Shown: positions 20,712 to 21,067 of the stretch, in pieces
Layout of the letters: each line of letters begins with the position of its first letter
Numbering within the stretch: the first letter of the stretch is position 1
Assembly: GCA_044371535.1 (NCBI GenBank)
Contig: JBILTL010000023.1
Coordinates: forward strand, 1 to 21,067
Length of the DNA: 21,067 nt
Origin: CAIZGX01 sp044371535
Lineage (GTDB): Bacteria; Bacteroidota; Bacteroidia; Flavobacteriales_D; Sanyastnellaceae
Reading direction: 5' to 3'
The notes under the pieces: model-generated
Database searches by the model: none
Told to the model about the DNA's origin: nothing
Seen by the model: only the letters and a program-made list of their open reading frames with translations
Translations under genes and position numbers: made by a program

Positions 20712-20986
20712 TATACCAAAGAATTTACTTCCATCCAACCGCCACCGTTGTATACATCTTGAACGCCTTGTTGTTGAAGATATCCGGTTGCTTGTCCGCT
20801 TCTTCCACCTGAAAGGCAGCACATAACCAAAGGCTTCGGCATGTTTTTAAGTTCTTCTACTTTCGTTGGCACTTCCTGTAACGGAATATTGATTGAACCC
20901 GCCACGTGTCCACTTTGAAATTCTTCTCTTGAACGAACATCAACAATTGTTGCCGTTCCATTTTTTAAAGCTGCTAATACATCCAT
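20711..20986 (-). CDS. Single-domain rhodanese (sulfurtransferase), copy 2
   Basis: A 91-residue rhodanese domain with almost no extra sequence: VDVRSREEFQSGHVAGSIN (15-33, partial), a PLQEVPTK segment, and the catalytic loop CLSGGR with Cys57 in MCCLSGGRSG. It resembles the next gene in GH-x-x-G-S-x-N-x-PL-x-E-x-PTK and in the CC pair before the loop, which points to duplication. It is the first gene of the three-gene minus-strand run rhodanese-rhodanese-thioredoxin, and its stop overlaps the next start (TAATG). It is cytosolic: no signal peptide. GlpE/PspE-like small rhodaneses are the nearest functional analogues; physiological substrates are not shown. Confidence 0.88.
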   Translation of the reverse strand: MDVLAALKNGTATIVDVRSREEFQSGHVAGSINIPLQEVPTKVEELKNMPKPLVMCCLSGGRSGQATGYLQQQGVQDVYNGGGWMEVNSLV

Positions 20987-21003
20987 GTTGTTTGAATTTT
21001 TAG

Positions 21004-21011
21004 CGAAAGTA
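21004..21011 (-). promoter_or_regulatory. Weak -7 element before the rhodanese-thioredoxin run
   Basis: On the minus strand, TACTTTCG (21004-21011) is one mismatch from TAnnTTTG and lies 17 bases upstream of the ATG at 20986. No clear TTG is seen at the expected distance. It is the only candidate before the run within the window. Confidence 0.3.
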
Positions 21012-21067
21012 GAATAGGAATTAGAATGGTGTTGTGAGGAGAGTCACATAATGTGCAAGCATGAATG

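Noticed and set aside
20712..20822. N-terminal extension of rhodanese copy 1
   Set aside because: It lies inside the coding sequence of rhodanese copy 2 in another frame and is rich in Arg, unlike the fold.

Overview
The window reads as a chromosomal segment of a Bacteroidota bacterium, most likely of the Flavobacteriales. Two predicted secreted proteins end in type IX secretion (T9SS) sorting domains. Several genes are preceded by the Bacteroidota promoter signature TTG-N16-19-TAnnTTTG, with no clear Shine-Dalgarno sequences. The protein families (bacterial GH3, signal-peptide TPR proteins, loose lipoboxes) are typical of that phylum. Genus-level placement is not possible from the sequence alone. 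There are no rRNA or tRNA genes, insertion sequences or CRISPR arrays, and gene packing is tight. The largest gap without a gene is 10888-11154, about 267 bases, and most of it is an unusual repeat array.

Layout. (1) 1-1287, minus strand: S-adenosylhomocysteinase (ahcY), cut by the window edge. It is divergent from a six-gene plus-strand run with gaps or overlaps of a few bases: 4'-phosphopantetheinyl transferase, T9SS-exported protein, GH3-family acyl-adenylase-like protein, secreted VWA protein, uridine kinase (udk) and RNase HI (rnhA), 1365-7688. (2) 7734-10887: glutaryl-CoA dehydrogenase with its own promoter, then a second T9SS cargo and an EamA/DMT transporter. (3) 10872-11075: an array of about 16 short units, each the constant AAGAT followed by a mini-palindrome. 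The orientation flips in the middle and the array starts inside the transporter stop codon region. (4) 11155-15491: ribosomal proteins L21 and L27, a terminator with a competing upstream hairpin, seryl-tRNA synthetase, an unknown lipoprotein and a TPR protein. (5) 15523-17947: 3-hydroxyacyl-CoA dehydrogenase, RibF (FMN/FAD synthesis) and a secreted leucine-rich-repeat protein. (6) 17952-20081: paaE (minus) and paaA (plus), divergent, encoding two subunits of phenylacetyl-CoA epoxidase; paaB, paaC and paaD are not beside them. (7) 20104-20986, minus strand: two single-domain rhodaneses and a thioredoxin with overlapping start and stop codons.

Metabolic theme. Glutaryl-CoA dehydrogenase yields crotonyl-CoA, the 3-hydroxyacyl-CoA dehydrogenase acts after hydration of such products, and the Paa subunits begin aerobic phenylacetate breakdown. 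RibF supplies the FAD that glutaryl-CoA dehydrogenase and PaaE need. The rest is housekeeping (SAH hydrolysis, pyrimidine salvage, RNA/DNA hybrid removal, translation) mixed with secreted Bacteroidota-type proteins of unknown role.

The most unusual signal is the AAGAT mini-palindrome array between the EamA gene and rplU. Next are the three-segment alternative hairpin after rpmA, the split paa locus, and the operon joining a phosphopantetheinyl transferase to a GH3 enzyme.
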